Assembly: GCA_026400735.1 (NCBI GenBank)
Contig: JAPLOL010000103.1
Location: 1 to 38,983 of the forward strand
Reading direction: 5' to 3'
From: Alphaproteobacteria bacterium
GTDB lineage: Bacteria; Pseudomonadota; Alphaproteobacteria; Caulobacterales; Aquidulcibacteraceae
DNA: 38,983 bases
A program made the position numbers and the translations under genes. This document shows, piece by piece, positions 1-7,288 of this stretch (position 1 is its first letter; every line of letters starts with the position of its first letter). Under the pieces are notes generated by a model. The model saw nothing but the letters and a program-made list of their open reading frames with translations, had not been told where the DNA came from and made no database searches.

Positions 1-138
1 GGCGCCAGCCGCGAGAAGGTCAACCGCAAGCTCCATGAATGGGCCGACGAAGGTTGGATCAGCATGGGCCGCGCCGGCATCAAGATCCTGGCGCGCGATC
101 AGCTCAAGGCTCTCATAAAGGAAGCGCGGGCGCACTAG
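1..138 (+). CDS. Crp/Fnr-family transcriptional regulator, C-terminal fragment
   Basis: The window opens inside this gene; 45 codons remain before a TAG stop. The residues GASREKVNRKLHEW are the recognition-helix part of the Crp-type winged helix, and the following IKILARDQLKAL segment is the closing wing and final strand. The cyclic-nucleotide-binding half lies outside the window, so ligand and targets cannot be judged. No downstream gene is obviously in its operon, because a palindromic repeat follows immediately. Confidence 0.8.
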   Translation, partial: GASREKVNRKLHEWADEGWISMGRAGIKILARDQLKALIKEARAH

Positions 139-153
139 GCTGGCCTGTTGCAC

Positions 154-236
154 GCCTTCGACAAGCTCAGGCTGACGCTAGTGGGCGCTGCAGCGCCGGC
201 GCGTGAAATGGCGTCATGCTGAGCCTGTCGAAGCAC
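154..236. repeat. Dispersed palindromic repeat doublet, copy A
   Basis: Left half-site 154-178 and right half-site 211-236 are near-perfect inverted copies (core CTTCGACAAGCTCAGGCTGA versus its reverse complement with three changes), separated by 32 nt of unique sequence. The same half-site recurs in this window at 3653, 18604, 25935, 25992, 26331, 26382, 30166 and 30224. The element fills the gap between the Crp-type regulator and the sulfate-binding lipoprotein gene and could form a long hairpin in RNA or a cruciform in DNA. Confidence 0.85.
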
Positions 237-287
237 GACGCACGCACCAGCGATTGACTTGCGCGCCATCGTCACGATCTTTGACCA

Positions 288-1283
288 ATGCCATCGCGCC
301 GCGCCTTCGTGGGAACCGCTTCCGCCGCTCTTCTCACAGCGTGCGGCGACCAAACTTCGCAAGGGCCGCGCGGCTCGGTTTCCCTGCTCAACGTCTCATA
401 CGATCCGACGCGCGAACTCTACGCCGACATCAATCCCGTCTTCGCCCGCTTCTGGGCGCAGAACCACGGGCAGATCGGCATCACCATGTCGCACGGCGCA
501 TCGGGTTCTCAAGCGCAAGCCGTCATCGCCGGAGAGCCGGCACAAGTCGTCACCCTGGCAGTACCGTATGACATCGACCTCATCGCGGAGCACGGCCTCA
601 CCGCACGCACATGGCAAGCGCGCCTGCCGAACAACAGCGCGCCCTACACATCGATCATCGTCTTCGTCGTCCGCGCCGGAAATCCGAAGCGCGTCCGCGA
701 CTGGAGCGATCTCGCACGCAACGATGTCGGCATCGTCATGCCCGATCCCAAAACCTCAGGCGGCGCGCGGTGGACATACCTCGCGGCCTGGGCCTACGCG
801 TTGCGTCGCCTGCACGTCGAACCGCGTTCGTTCCTGCGTCTGCTGTTCGGCAACACCGCAACGTTCGCCTCAGGCGCCCGCGCCGCGACGGAGTCGTTTT
901 CTCAAGGCGAAGGCGACGTGTTACTCGCGTGGGAAAACGAAGCGCACAATCTCGTTGACCAAGGCGGCTTCGAAATCGTCACGCCGACGCTCAGCATCCG
1001 CGCGGAACCTGCCGTCGCCGTCGTCGACGCAAACACGCGCGACCCCAACGTGCGCGAAGCCGCCGAGGCCTATCTCGAATTCCTCTATACGCGCGAAGCG
1101 CAGGAAATTATCGCGCGCCGCTACTACCGCCCGTTTGACGCCGAGGTGTTGCGCGCCAACGCCGATCGCTTCCCAGACGTGCCGCTGGTCACCGTGCAGG
1201 ACGTGTTCCTGAGCTGGCACGACGCCCACCAAATGCACTTCCGCGACGGCGGCGTTTTCGATCAAATCCGTTCGTCGCAGTAG
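288..1283 (+). CDS. Sulfate/thiosulfate-binding lipoprotein (Sbp/CysP family), orphan
   Basis: 331 residues, the usual length of periplasmic sulfate-binding proteins. The N-terminus SRRAFVGTASAALLTAC combines a twin-arginine-like motif with a lipobox (LTAC), suggesting Tat export and lipidation. Family signatures follow: NVSYDPTRELYADIN, SHGASGSQAQAVI, DVVTLAL-like VVTLAVPYDID, NPKTSGGARWTYLAAW and GDVLLAWENEA. The known role of the family is to capture sulfate or thiosulfate for a CysTWA ABC importer. No permease or ATPase gene is adjacent, so it either serves a transporter encoded elsewhere or has another role. The ATG start at 288 is chosen because the signal peptide begins there; no strong ribosome-binding site is visible. 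Confidence 0.87.
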   Translation: MPSRRAFVGTASAALLTACGDQTSQGPRGSVSLLNVSYDPTRELYADINPVFARFWAQNHGQIGITMSHGASGSQAQAVIAGEPAQVVTLAVPYDIDLIAEHGLTARTWQARLPNNSAPYTSIIVFVVRAGNPKRVRDWSDLARNDVGIVMPDPKTSGGARWTYLAAWAYALRRLHVEPRSFLRLLFGNTATFASGARAATESFSQGEGDVLLAWENEAHNLVDQGGFEIVTPTLSIRAEPAVAVVDANTRDPNVREAAEAYLEFLYTREAQEIIARRYYRPFDAEVLRANADRFPDVPLVTVQDVFLSWHDAHQMHFRDGGVFDQIRSSQ

Positions 1284-1364
1284 AGTTCGCGCGCGACACT
1301 AGTGCGCTTGCCCACCCCTGCCGTTGGCGTTACGGCGCCCCATCAGTTTGGGGACGCATATCCA

Positions 1365-3227
1365 ATGATCGAACGGCGCACTCTGCTCGCGGCAACCCTC
1401 GCCGCCCCTGCACTTTCAGCCTGTGCGACCACAGATATACGTCCATCCATGCCCGCGCTGCCCCACGATCCGCACTCTTACGCCAAGCCAGACGAAGCGC
1501 GCGTGCTCAACGTCTCGCTCGATTTGCGCGCCGACTTCGAGCGCAAAATTCTCGCTGGCTCCTGCACGCTGACCATCGCTGCCAAAGATGATGCGCGCGA
1601 GATCGTGCTCGACGTACGCGACCTCAATATCGGCATCGTCAGCGGCAACGGCCAAACGCTGCCCTTCACCATCGGCGCCAATGACGGCGAACGCGGCGCA
1701 CCGATGACGGTGCAACTCAACGGCGCGCGCGAAATCACCATCATCTACGAAACCGCGCCCGACGCCGACGCACTGCAATGGCTCACGGCCGAGCAAACCG
1801 CGAGCGGCAAACCGTTCCTGTTCAGCCAAGGTCAATCGATCCTGACGCGCACCTGGGCGCCAACCCAAGACAGCCCCGGCATCCGTCAAACGTACGATGT
1901 GCGTCTCGTCGTGCCGCAAGAGCTGACTGCGGTGATGAGCGCCGAAATGCTGACGCCGAACGGCGAGCCCGCTGAGGGCGGCCACGCGTTCCGCTTCCGC
2001 ATGCGCCATCCTGTGCCGATCTATCTCATGTCGATCGCCGTCGGCGATCTCGTGTTCGGCGCCGTCGGCCCGCGCACCGGCGTCTGGACTGAACCGACAG
2101 TGCTCGAGCGCGGCCTCTACGAATGCGCCGACATGGAAGCGATGGTCCGCACGGTCGAAGCGCTCTACGGCCCATACCGCTGGGGCCGCTATGACGTGCT
2201 CATCCTGCCGCCGTCGTTTCCGTTTGGCGGCATGGAAAATCCGCGCCTCACCTTCCTCACGCCAACCTTCCTCGCCGGCGATCGCTCGCTCGTCTCGCTG
2301 ATCGCGCACGAACTTGCGCACTCATGGTCCGGCAATCTCGTCACCAACGCGGTGTGGGCCGATAGCTGGCTCAACGAAGGCTTCACCAGCTACATCGAAG
2401 GCCGCGTCACCGAAGCGCTCTACGGCGAAGAACGCGCCAACATGGCGCGCGTGCTGGATTGGGCGGGCATCCAAGAAGCCATCGCCACCATCCCCGCCAA
2501 CTCGCAACGCCTGCACCTAATCGGCGATCGCGGCGCCGACGATAGCAACAGCGCCATCGTTTACGACAAAGGCGCGCTCTTCCTGCGCACCATCGAACGC
2601 ATCATGGGTCGCACGCGCTTCGACGCGTACCTGCGTTCGTATTTCGATCGCCACGCCTTCCAACCGATGACGACCGAGATATTCCTCGCCGATTTCCGTG
2701 ACCGCGCCGTGCGCGGCGATGCGGCGTTGGAGCAAGAGCTGCAGCTCGACGCCTGGGCCTATGAACCAGGCCTGCCGTCAAACGCACAGGCTCCGCATTC
2801 AGACGCGTTCGATCGCGTCGATGCAGCTGTCGAAGCCTTCAATGCGGGTGGCGCGCCTGATGCGACGCTGTGGCAAGGCTGGGTCACGCAAGAGCGCCAA
2901 CGCTTCCTGCAAAAGCTGCCGCGCCAACTCGATCGCGCGCGCCTCGATTCACTCGAAGGCGCGCTCCACTTGAACGCCACCGGCAACAGCGAAGTCCTGT
3001 TCAACTGGCTCGAACTCGTCGTCGCCAATCATTACGACCCGGGCGTTGAGTCGCTGACGCACTTCCTATCGAGCCAAGGCCGCGGGAAGTTTGTGCGCCC
3101 GCTCTATCGCGCGCTGATGGCGCAGGGCGATTGGGGCCGCCCGATCGCACGACGTACTTACGCCGCTGCGCGGCCAACCTATCACCCCATCGTCGCCAAC
3201 GCGTTGGACCGGATCGTTACCGGCTAA
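1365..3227 (+). CDS. M1-family aminopeptidase lipoprotein, leukotriene A4 hydrolase-like
   Basis: 620 residues from the ATG at 1365. A GTG 63 nt upstream is possible but would bury the signal peptide MIERRTLLAATLAAPALSAC, which has a lipobox and twin arginines. The N-terminal beta-sandwich domain is followed by the substrate-binding GGMEN motif at 288-292 and the zinc site HELAH at 315-319 with the third ligand E338 (NEGF), spaced exactly as in M1 enzymes. PPSFPFGGMENPRLTF and the C-terminal helical region match the LTA4H branch. The family removes N-terminal residues from peptides. The tyrosine used in LTA4 epoxide hydrolysis (human Tyr378) appears to be Asn here, while the Tyr383 equivalent (VYDKG) is kept, so a pure peptidase is more likely. 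Confidence 0.88.
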   Translation: MIERRTLLAATLAAPALSACATTDIRPSMPALPHDPHSYAKPDEARVLNVSLDLRADFERKILAGSCTLTIAAKDDAREIVLDVRDLNIGIVSGNGQTLPFTIGANDGERGAPMTVQLNGAREITIIYETAPDADALQWLTAEQTASGKPFLFSQGQSILTRTWAPTQDSPGIRQTYDVRLVVPQELTAVMSAEMLTPNGEPAEGGHAFRFRMRHPVPIYLMSIAVGDLVFGAVGPRTGVWTEPTVLERGLYECADMEAMVRTVEALYGPYRWGRYDVLILPPSFPFGGMENPRLTFLTPTFLAGDRSLVSLIAHELAHSWSGNLVTNAVWADSWLNEGFTSYIEGRVTEALYGEERANMARVLDWAGIQEAIATIPANSQRLHLIGDRGADDSNSAIVYDKGALFLRTIERIMGRTRFDAYLRSYFDRHAFQPMTTEIFLADFRDRAVRGDAALEQELQLDAWAYEPGLPSNAQAPHSDAFDRVDAAVEAFNAGGAPDATLWQGWVTQERQRFLQKLPRQLDRARLDSLEGALHLNATGNSEVLFNWLELVVANHYDPGVESLTHFLSSQGRGKFVRPLYRALMAQGDWGRPIARRTYAAARPTYHPIVANALDRIVTG

Positions 3228-3276
3228 TCGCCGCCCCGCTTCGGCGTAGCTGAAGAAATCTATCGGTTCGTTGGAA

Positions 3277-3344
3277 GATTCACCTCTGCCCGTTCGTTAG
3301 GGACCAGAGCGCCCCTTCGCGTCGGCGCATCAGAGGTGTGAATC
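3277..3344. repeat. Imperfect inverted repeat between aminopeptidase and hypothetical gene
   Basis: GATTCACCTCTG at 3277-3288 pairs with CAGAGGTGTGAATC at 3331-3344, leaving a two-nucleotide bulge and a 42-nt loop. It lies in the gap after the aminopeptidase gene and just before the 88-residue gene. It could be a leader hairpin or part of a terminator, but no T-tract follows it. Function is not known. Confidence 0.4.
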
Positions 3345-3369
3345 ACGCTTCACGACTACGGACCGGCCA

Positions 3370-3636
3370 ATGCCTGACCTTGGCCCTTTGCGCTCGCTAG
3401 CAGATGAGATCACGCTTTCCGACGAGTTGTTGCCGGGATGGACGCGGGCATTCATGCTTCACGCCAATGGTCAGGTCGACGTAACTTTGACCGGGCCAGC
3501 CAATCTCTCGGGCGCGGAGCGGAACGCGCCGAGCGTCATCAAGGTGACGGGAAACGAAGAGATAGAGCACGTGCTGCGTAAGGCAGTGGAGATCGCACTG
3601 TCGCGCGCCAATACCCTGCAATCAGAAGATACGTGA
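3370..3636 (+). CDS. Hypothetical 88-residue protein
   Basis: Not recognised. The protein is soluble and mildly acidic, with no signal peptide or membrane helix. The second half (NEEIEHVLRKAVEIALSRA) looks like an amphipathic helix. The first half could form a small beta sheet (RAFMLHANGQVDVTLTG). The ATG start lacks a clear ribosome-binding site. Base composition is a little lower in GC than neighbouring genes. It sits between an inverted repeat and a solitary palindromic half-site, so it may be accessory DNA. An unused open frame cannot be ruled out. Confidence 0.5.
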   Translation: MPDLGPLRSLADEITLSDELLPGWTRAFMLHANGQVDVTLTGPANLSGAERNAPSVIKVTGNEEIEHVLRKAVEIALSRANTLQSEDT

Positions 3637-3652
3637 TCGCCAGCGCAATCCG

Positions 3653-3676
3653 GCCTTCGACAGGTTGAGGCTGACG
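3653..3676. repeat. Solitary, diverged half-site of the dispersed palindrome
   Basis: GCCTTCGACAGGTTGAGGCTGACG matches the left half-site of the doublets with two internal changes, but no right half-site is found downstream. It starts 17 nt after the stop of the hypothetical gene. It is probably a decayed remnant or a singlet of the family. Confidence 0.6.
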
Positions 3677-3764
3677 GCGACGGCCTGCACACTGCGTGAC
3701 CATCGTCACTGCTGTTGTCGCGCTCCGAACCTACGTTGTTCTCATCGAACACGGGGACGACACC

Positions 3765-3872
3765 ATGACGACCGCTATCAACACAAAGCTTGCAAGCCTG
3801 GCGCTGGCAGCCGCGCTTCTCCTTCCTGGCGCGCTGGCCGCACTGAACCAGGCTGCACAGATCGTCGCCTAA
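3765..3872 (+). CDS. Small secreted or membrane peptide (35 residues)
   Basis: A short frame preceded by a plausible ribosome-binding site (GGGGA, 9 nt upstream of ATG). It encodes a short polar N-terminus with one lysine, then a hydrophobic alanine/leucine stretch (LASLALAAALLLPGALAAL) and a short tail, QAAQIVA. The layout is that of a signal peptide with almost no mature part, or a single-helix membrane peptide. A strong intrinsic terminator follows 27 nt after the stop, which supports a free-standing short transcript. It matches no family I recognise. An alternative is that the locus is mainly a small RNA. Confidence 0.5.
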   Translation: MTTAINTKLASLALAAALLLPGALAALNQAAQIVA

Positions 3873-3899
3873 GAGCCCTATGGCGACGATCACTTAAGC

Positions 3900-3939
3900 A
3901 AGGACGCGGAGTTGCTCCCCTCCGCGTCCTTCGCTTTTT
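3900..3939 (+). terminator. Intrinsic terminator after the 35-residue peptide
   Basis: A perfect 12-bp stem (AAGGACGCGGAG with CTCCGCGTCCTT) closes an 8-nt loop and is followed by CGC and a run of five T. It ends the plus-strand peptide transcript. It also touches the 3' end of the converging minus-strand gene, but no T-run follows on that strand. Confidence 0.88.
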
Positions 3940-4360
3940 AGTTGCCGCGCCGAATTTCGACTTCGCCGGTGCCGCCGCCATCCCAAGACATGAAACCGCT
4001 CATCGATTGGCGTTGGTTGAGCGCAACGCGGTAGGTGGTCCGCGTTGTGCCATCAAAGCCCCAGATCAACTGGCCGCCCTGAACGCACCAATGCCCGTAT
4101 TGCACGCCTTGCGAAGTCGTCGTCTCGCTGAAGGTGCCATCGCGCGCAAACACGTGAGGCGCAATGTCGACCCAGTCGTAGCCGTCATCATGCTGACGCG
4201 GAATCCAAGTGCCGACATACTCGGCCGGCGTTGTCGCGCCAGGCGCTAGACACGCTGTCGGCCCGGCCGCTTGCGCCGGCGAATCCGGCGCCGCCGCTGC
4301 GGGCGATGCGTTTAGACAGAGCGCGGCAACCATCGCGCCAAGGGCTAAGCCAAATTTCAT
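3938..4360 (-). CDS. Secreted hypothetical protein
   Basis: 140 residues from the ATG at 4360, chosen because it follows GGGGATTG and begins a clean signal peptide (MKFGLALGAMVAALCLNASPAAAA). An in-frame start 54 nt further upstream would place 18 residues before the signal. The mature part contains EYVGTWIP, GTFSETTTSQGVQYGHWCVQGGQLIWGFDG and TTYRVALNQRQSMSG, resembling small lipocalin-like or META-like beta domains in which a GTW motif starts the barrel. Two cysteines remain after cleavage. No family was identified with certainty. It ends against the terminator of the converging peptide gene. Confidence 0.7.
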   Translation of the reverse strand: MKFGLALGAMVAALCLNASPAAAAPDSPAQAAGPTACLAPGATTPAEYVGTWIPRQHDDGYDWVDIAPHVFARDGTFSETTTSQGVQYGHWCVQGGQLIWGFDGTTRTTYRVALNQRQSMSGFMSWDGGGTGEVEIRRGN

Positions 4361-4414
4361 GCAATCCCCCATGTCAGCGTGGCTAACGACACTCCCGCAA
4401 ACGGCGTGTGTCAA

Positions 4415-4933
4415 TCAATCTCCGCGCGCGCTCGGACGCCACGGCGAAAAGCGCGGGCGCCAACGCGGGACGTTGGCAAAGTACTCGGGATAATCGTCAG
4501 GAAACGCGCGCCGCAAGCGCGGCTCTTCGTAGTTCAACACGAAGATCACGAACGCCAACCAGATCACGATGCCGTAGGCGATGAGCCCAGCTGAAGCGAA
4601 CAGCAGTGCTTGGCCGAAGATCAGCCCGCTCACCGCGACATACATCGGATTGCGCACGCGCGCGTAAGCGCCCGAGACAACGAGCTTGCCGGTCGGTGCG
4701 ATCGGCGCAGGCGTGCCATTGCCGTGCACCGCAAAGCGCAGGAAGCACTCAACCAGCAGCGCGAGCGAGAGAGCGATGACGATGCCGCCGATGATCAAAC
4801 CGGACATGCTGACATCGTCGCCAAAGCGCCAATGCGTGATGAGCCACGGAATAAGCCCCGCCACCGTCCCCGGCGCGAGCACCAAAAATGCCGCCGATCC
4901 GATAAGCGCGCTGTTGCGATCCATCTCGCTCAT
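4415..4933 (-). CDS. Isoprenylcysteine carboxyl methyltransferase-like membrane protein
   Basis: 172 residues with about four to five hydrophobic helices. The C-terminal half carries the PEMT/ICMT signature: GKLVVSGAYARVRNPMYVAV, then a glutamate-rich NYEEPRLRRAFPDDYPEYFANVPRWRPRF, which in the family forms the S-adenosylmethionine site. Bacterial members methylate lipids or other small substrates; the substrate here is unknown. The ATG at 4933 overlaps the stop of the GFA gene by 4 nt (ATGA), which fixes the start and indicates translational coupling. It is the last gene of the mutY operon. Confidence 0.82.
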   Translation of the reverse strand: MSEMDRNSALIGSAAFLVLAPGTVAGLIPWLITHWRFGDDVSMSGLIIGGIVIALSLALLVECFLRFAVHGNGTPAPIAPTGKLVVSGAYARVRNPMYVAVSGLIFGQALLFASAGLIAYGIVIWLAFVIFVLNYEEPRLRRAFPDDYPEYFANVPRWRPRFSPWRPSARGD

Positions 4934-5409
4934 GCCTTTGCCGAAGCCGAAGCCGCCTCGCGGCGCGCCATACTTTGAGGCGGCCACTCAGCCTGCATGT
5001 CATAAAAAATGTCGAACGCGCGTTGCCCTTCCGGGATTTGAACCCACGGCACTTTGCTCCTAGTGAAAATATGCGCATCAGGCTGGATCGCGTGCGGCGC
5101 ATCCAAAGTCGCGACACGCACGAAGCGCAGATATGGCCGCCGCCCATAGTCGCTCCACAGCGCGACTTCGCATTTGGCGCAGCGATACACGTCATGCCCA
5201 CGCCCGCTCGGGCTCGGCATTTCAACTTTCTGCGGCTCACCACTGAGCATTTCGATCCGCGCTGTTTCCATCAACGCATTGATCGCAAACGCGCCGCCGG
5301 TTTGCTTCTGGCAATCGAGGCAATGGCAGCAATGCGTGAACATCGGCCGCGACGCGAGCTTGAAACGCACCGCGCCGCACGAACACCCGCCCTCAAATGT
5401 TTCGCTCAT
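4930..5409 (-). CDS. GFA-family zinc-binding protein
   Basis: 159 residues. The cysteine pattern of the GFA/CENP-V fold is complete: CSCGAVRF (C9, C11), CCHCLDCQKQTGGAF (C27, C28, C30, C33) and CAKCEVALW (C77, C80), which bind two zinc ions. The family is named for glutathione-dependent formaldehyde-activating enzyme, but most members have no proven reaction. Both ends overlap neighbours by 4 nt (ATGA), so it is translated with the small membrane protein upstream and the methyltransferase-like protein downstream. Confidence 0.88.
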   Translation of the reverse strand: MSETFEGGCSCGAVRFKLASRPMFTHCCHCLDCQKQTGGAFAINALMETARIEMLSGEPQKVEMPSPSGRGHDVYRCAKCEVALWSDYGRRPYLRFVRVATLDAPHAIQPDAHIFTRSKVPWVQIPEGQRAFDIFYDMQAEWPPQSMARREAASASAKA

Positions 5410-5576
5410 GACCGCTTCTCTAACGCGGTCGCGATGCGCTCAAGTGCATCCACCTGACGTTGCATCAGTTGCCCGTAAGCTCCGCCGCCTATTTTTCGCA
5501 TGAAGAAATACCAAGCCGCGATCAACAACAGAATCGGGAGCATCGCGAGCAATATGTCGCCGAAACTTGGGCCCAT
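5406..5576 (-). CDS. Small single-helix membrane protein (56 residues)
   Basis: The start at 5576 shares one base with the mutY stop (TAATG), and the stop overlaps the next start (ATGA), so this gene is tightly coupled on both sides. Residues 8-25 form one membrane helix (ILLAMLPILLLIAAWYFF), followed by a basic MRKIGGG stretch and a cytoplasmic helix QRQVDALERIATALEKRS. The helix-GGG junction looks superficially like the N-terminus of FtsH, but no AAA domain exists. The role is unknown; it may be a membrane scaffold peptide. Confidence 0.75.
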   Translation of the reverse strand: MGPSFGDILLAMLPILLLIAAWYFFMRKIGGGAYGQLMQRQVDALERIATALEKRS

Positions 5577-6628
5577 TATTTTCCTCCTGCTTTTGCCGCC
5601 TTCTTGAACACAGTCGGCAACGCGCTCGCATCGCCCCACCAGCCATCATTCGGCGGCGCGGTCTCGGCGCTATATACATCCAGCGTCAGCGCGAAGTGCG
5701 TGAAAACGTGCTCGATGGCGCCGGTCTTTTTCCAATCGCCAGCCACCGGCGCGTGCTTCAGCGCCTCGGCGCGTGGCCACTTCTTATCGCGCCACTCAGT
5801 CGTCGGTAGGGCCGCCATGCCCCCGAGCAAACCCTTGTCCGGCCGTCGCACCAGCCAGAACTCACCGTTCCGCTCGATCCGAAAGACCGCGCCATATCGG
5901 CGCGGCCGCTCTGGCTTTGCAGCGCGTCGCGGATACGTTTCCGGCGCGCCAGTCGCATACGCCGCGCACTCACCGACCCACGGGCACGCATCACATTTGG
6001 GCGAACGCGGCGTGCAAACCGTCGCGCCTAGATCCATCAAAGCCTGTGCCCAATCGCCAGGCCGATCTGCGGTCACCAACTCGCTCGCAAGCGCGCGTAG
6101 CTCAGCCTTCGCATCCGGCAGCGGTGTCTCGACAGCGCGCAGCCGCGCAATCACCCGCTCGACATTGCCATCGACAACATTCGTAGGTTCATCGAACGCG
6201 ATCGCCGCGATGGCTGCAGCCGTGTACTGGCCGACGCCCTTCAGTTCGCGCCAACCTGCCTCATCTTGAGGAATGCCACCGGCCGCCATTGCTTGTGCCG
6301 CAGCGTGCAGGTTGCGAGCGCGCGAGTAATAGCCAAGCCCGGCCCAAGCCCCGAGCACATCGTCCCGCGACGCCCCCGCCAGCGCCTCCACGTTCGGCCA
6401 GCGCTCCAAGAATCGGGCGAAGTACGGGGCGACGGCGGCCACCGTTGTCTGCTGCAGCATGATCTCGGAGAGCCAAACGCCGTAAGGATCGGGGCGACCT
6501 TCACGCAGCCGCCAGGGCAGATCACGGCCCTCGTGATCATACCATTTTAGCAACGATTTCCGCAGCTTATCCCGAGCTGTCGACCCCTTATCCCCAGGCC
6601 TAGACCGTTTTTGAGCAAGCGCTGGCAT
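5576..6628 (-). CDS. mutY: A/G-specific adenine DNA glycosylase MutY
   Basis: 350 residues, the normal length. MutY removes adenine mispaired with 8-oxoguanine in base-excision repair. Visible features are LPWR at 37-40, catalytic Glu55 in SEIMLQQT, the helix-hairpin-helix LKGVGQYTAAA (129-139), catalytic Asp153 in VVDGNVER, and the [4Fe-4S] ligands C205-x6-C212-x2-C215-x5-C221. A NUDIX-like domain that reads 8-oxoG occupies about 245-345. Its ATG (6628) lies face to face with the dciA region, so the two genes are divergent. It heads the minus-strand operon with the small membrane protein, GFA protein and methyltransferase-like protein. Confidence 0.96.
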   Translation of the reverse strand: MPALAQKRSRPGDKGSTARDKLRKSLLKWYDHEGRDLPWRLREGRPDPYGVWLSEIMLQQTTVAAVAPYFARFLERWPNVEALAGASRDDVLGAWAGLGYYSRARNLHAAAQAMAAGGIPQDEAGWRELKGVGQYTAAAIAAIAFDEPTNVVDGNVERVIARLRAVETPLPDAKAELRALASELVTADRPGDWAQALMDLGATVCTPRSPKCDACPWVGECAAYATGAPETYPRRAAKPERPRRYGAVFRIERNGEFWLVRRPDKGLLGGMAALPTTEWRDKKWPRAEALKHAPVAGDWKKTGAIEHVFTHFALTLDVYSAETAPPNDGWWGDASALPTVFKKAAKAGGK

Positions 6629-6650
6629 GGGGCGTCTTTACCCTTTGTTC

Positions 6651-7232
6651 ATGGCTTTACGATTCGCTCAACGGTCCATGTCACTGCGCGACCGCTTCCG
6701 TGCGGCCGAGGACGCGTTCCTTGGTCCCAAAGCTGCCGGCCCCTCCGAGGGCCAGGCCGCGCAAGCGCTTGCGGCCAAACGCGGTCGCCAGAGCGTGGCC
6801 CCGCCGCCCAGCGCCAACAAGTCCCTAGCCGCGGTGCTGAGGCCCCTCCTGAAGGACACCGGCATGGGTCTGGCCGAGATGAAGCGCCACTGGCGGGATA
6901 TCGCCGGAGAGAGCTTCTCGCGCGCCACCCCAGTCAAACTGGCCGCCGGAACGCTGACAATCCACGTCCCAAGCGCCCTCGCGCCTTTCCTGCAGCAGCA
7001 GGCCCCGCTCCTGGTCGAGCGCCTCCGGGTTGCCGGCGCCAAGGTCAAGGCGATCCGCGTCGACCAACGCGCCCCGGCCCGCACACCCGCCCAGACCCCC
7101 AACGTCCGCCCGCTCCAAAAGCCGCTAAGCCAAGCCGAAGAGACCGCCCTGGCCAAGACCCTGGGCCCGGCCAGCGACGACGGCCTCCGCTCCGCACTGA
7201 TGCGCCTTGGGCGCGCTGTGAAGCAGGGCTAG
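6651..7232 (+). CDS. dciA: DciA-type helicase loader (DUF721)
   Basis: About 193 residues from ATG 6651. In-frame ATGs at 6627 and 6678 are equally possible and none has a clear ribosome-binding site. The DUF721 core is visible in the middle: EMKRHWRDIAGESFSRATPVKL, then GTLTIHVPSALAPFLQQQAPLLVERL. In bacteria without DnaC/DnaI, DciA loads the replicative helicase DnaB. The C-terminal half is proline- and alanine-rich and probably disordered. The gene is divergent from mutY and followed by the DsbA-like lipoprotein and smc, an arrangement known from other alphaproteobacteria. Confidence 0.85.
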   Translation: MALRFAQRSMSLRDRFRAAEDAFLGPKAAGPSEGQAAQALAAKRGRQSVAPPPSANKSLAAVLRPLLKDTGMGLAEMKRHWRDIAGESFSRATPVKLAAGTLTIHVPSALAPFLQQQAPLLVERLRVAGAKVKAIRVDQRAPARTPAQTPNVRPLQKPLSQAEETALAKTLGPASDDGLRSALMRLGRAVKQG

Positions 7233-7288
7233 AGGTTTCCACCGCTTCAAAAAAACTCTATGCCTCCCGGCCAATCTGGAGGTTTTGC

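Noticed and set aside
1416-2321. 301-residue minus-strand frame opposite the aminopeptidase
   Set aside because: Composition typical of an antisense shadow, with no motif, no ribosome-binding site and full overlap with a clear M1 enzyme.
3665-4249. 194-residue plus-strand frame
   Set aside because: It covers the terminator and the antisense of the secreted protein and is rich in Arg, Ala and Cys in no pattern.
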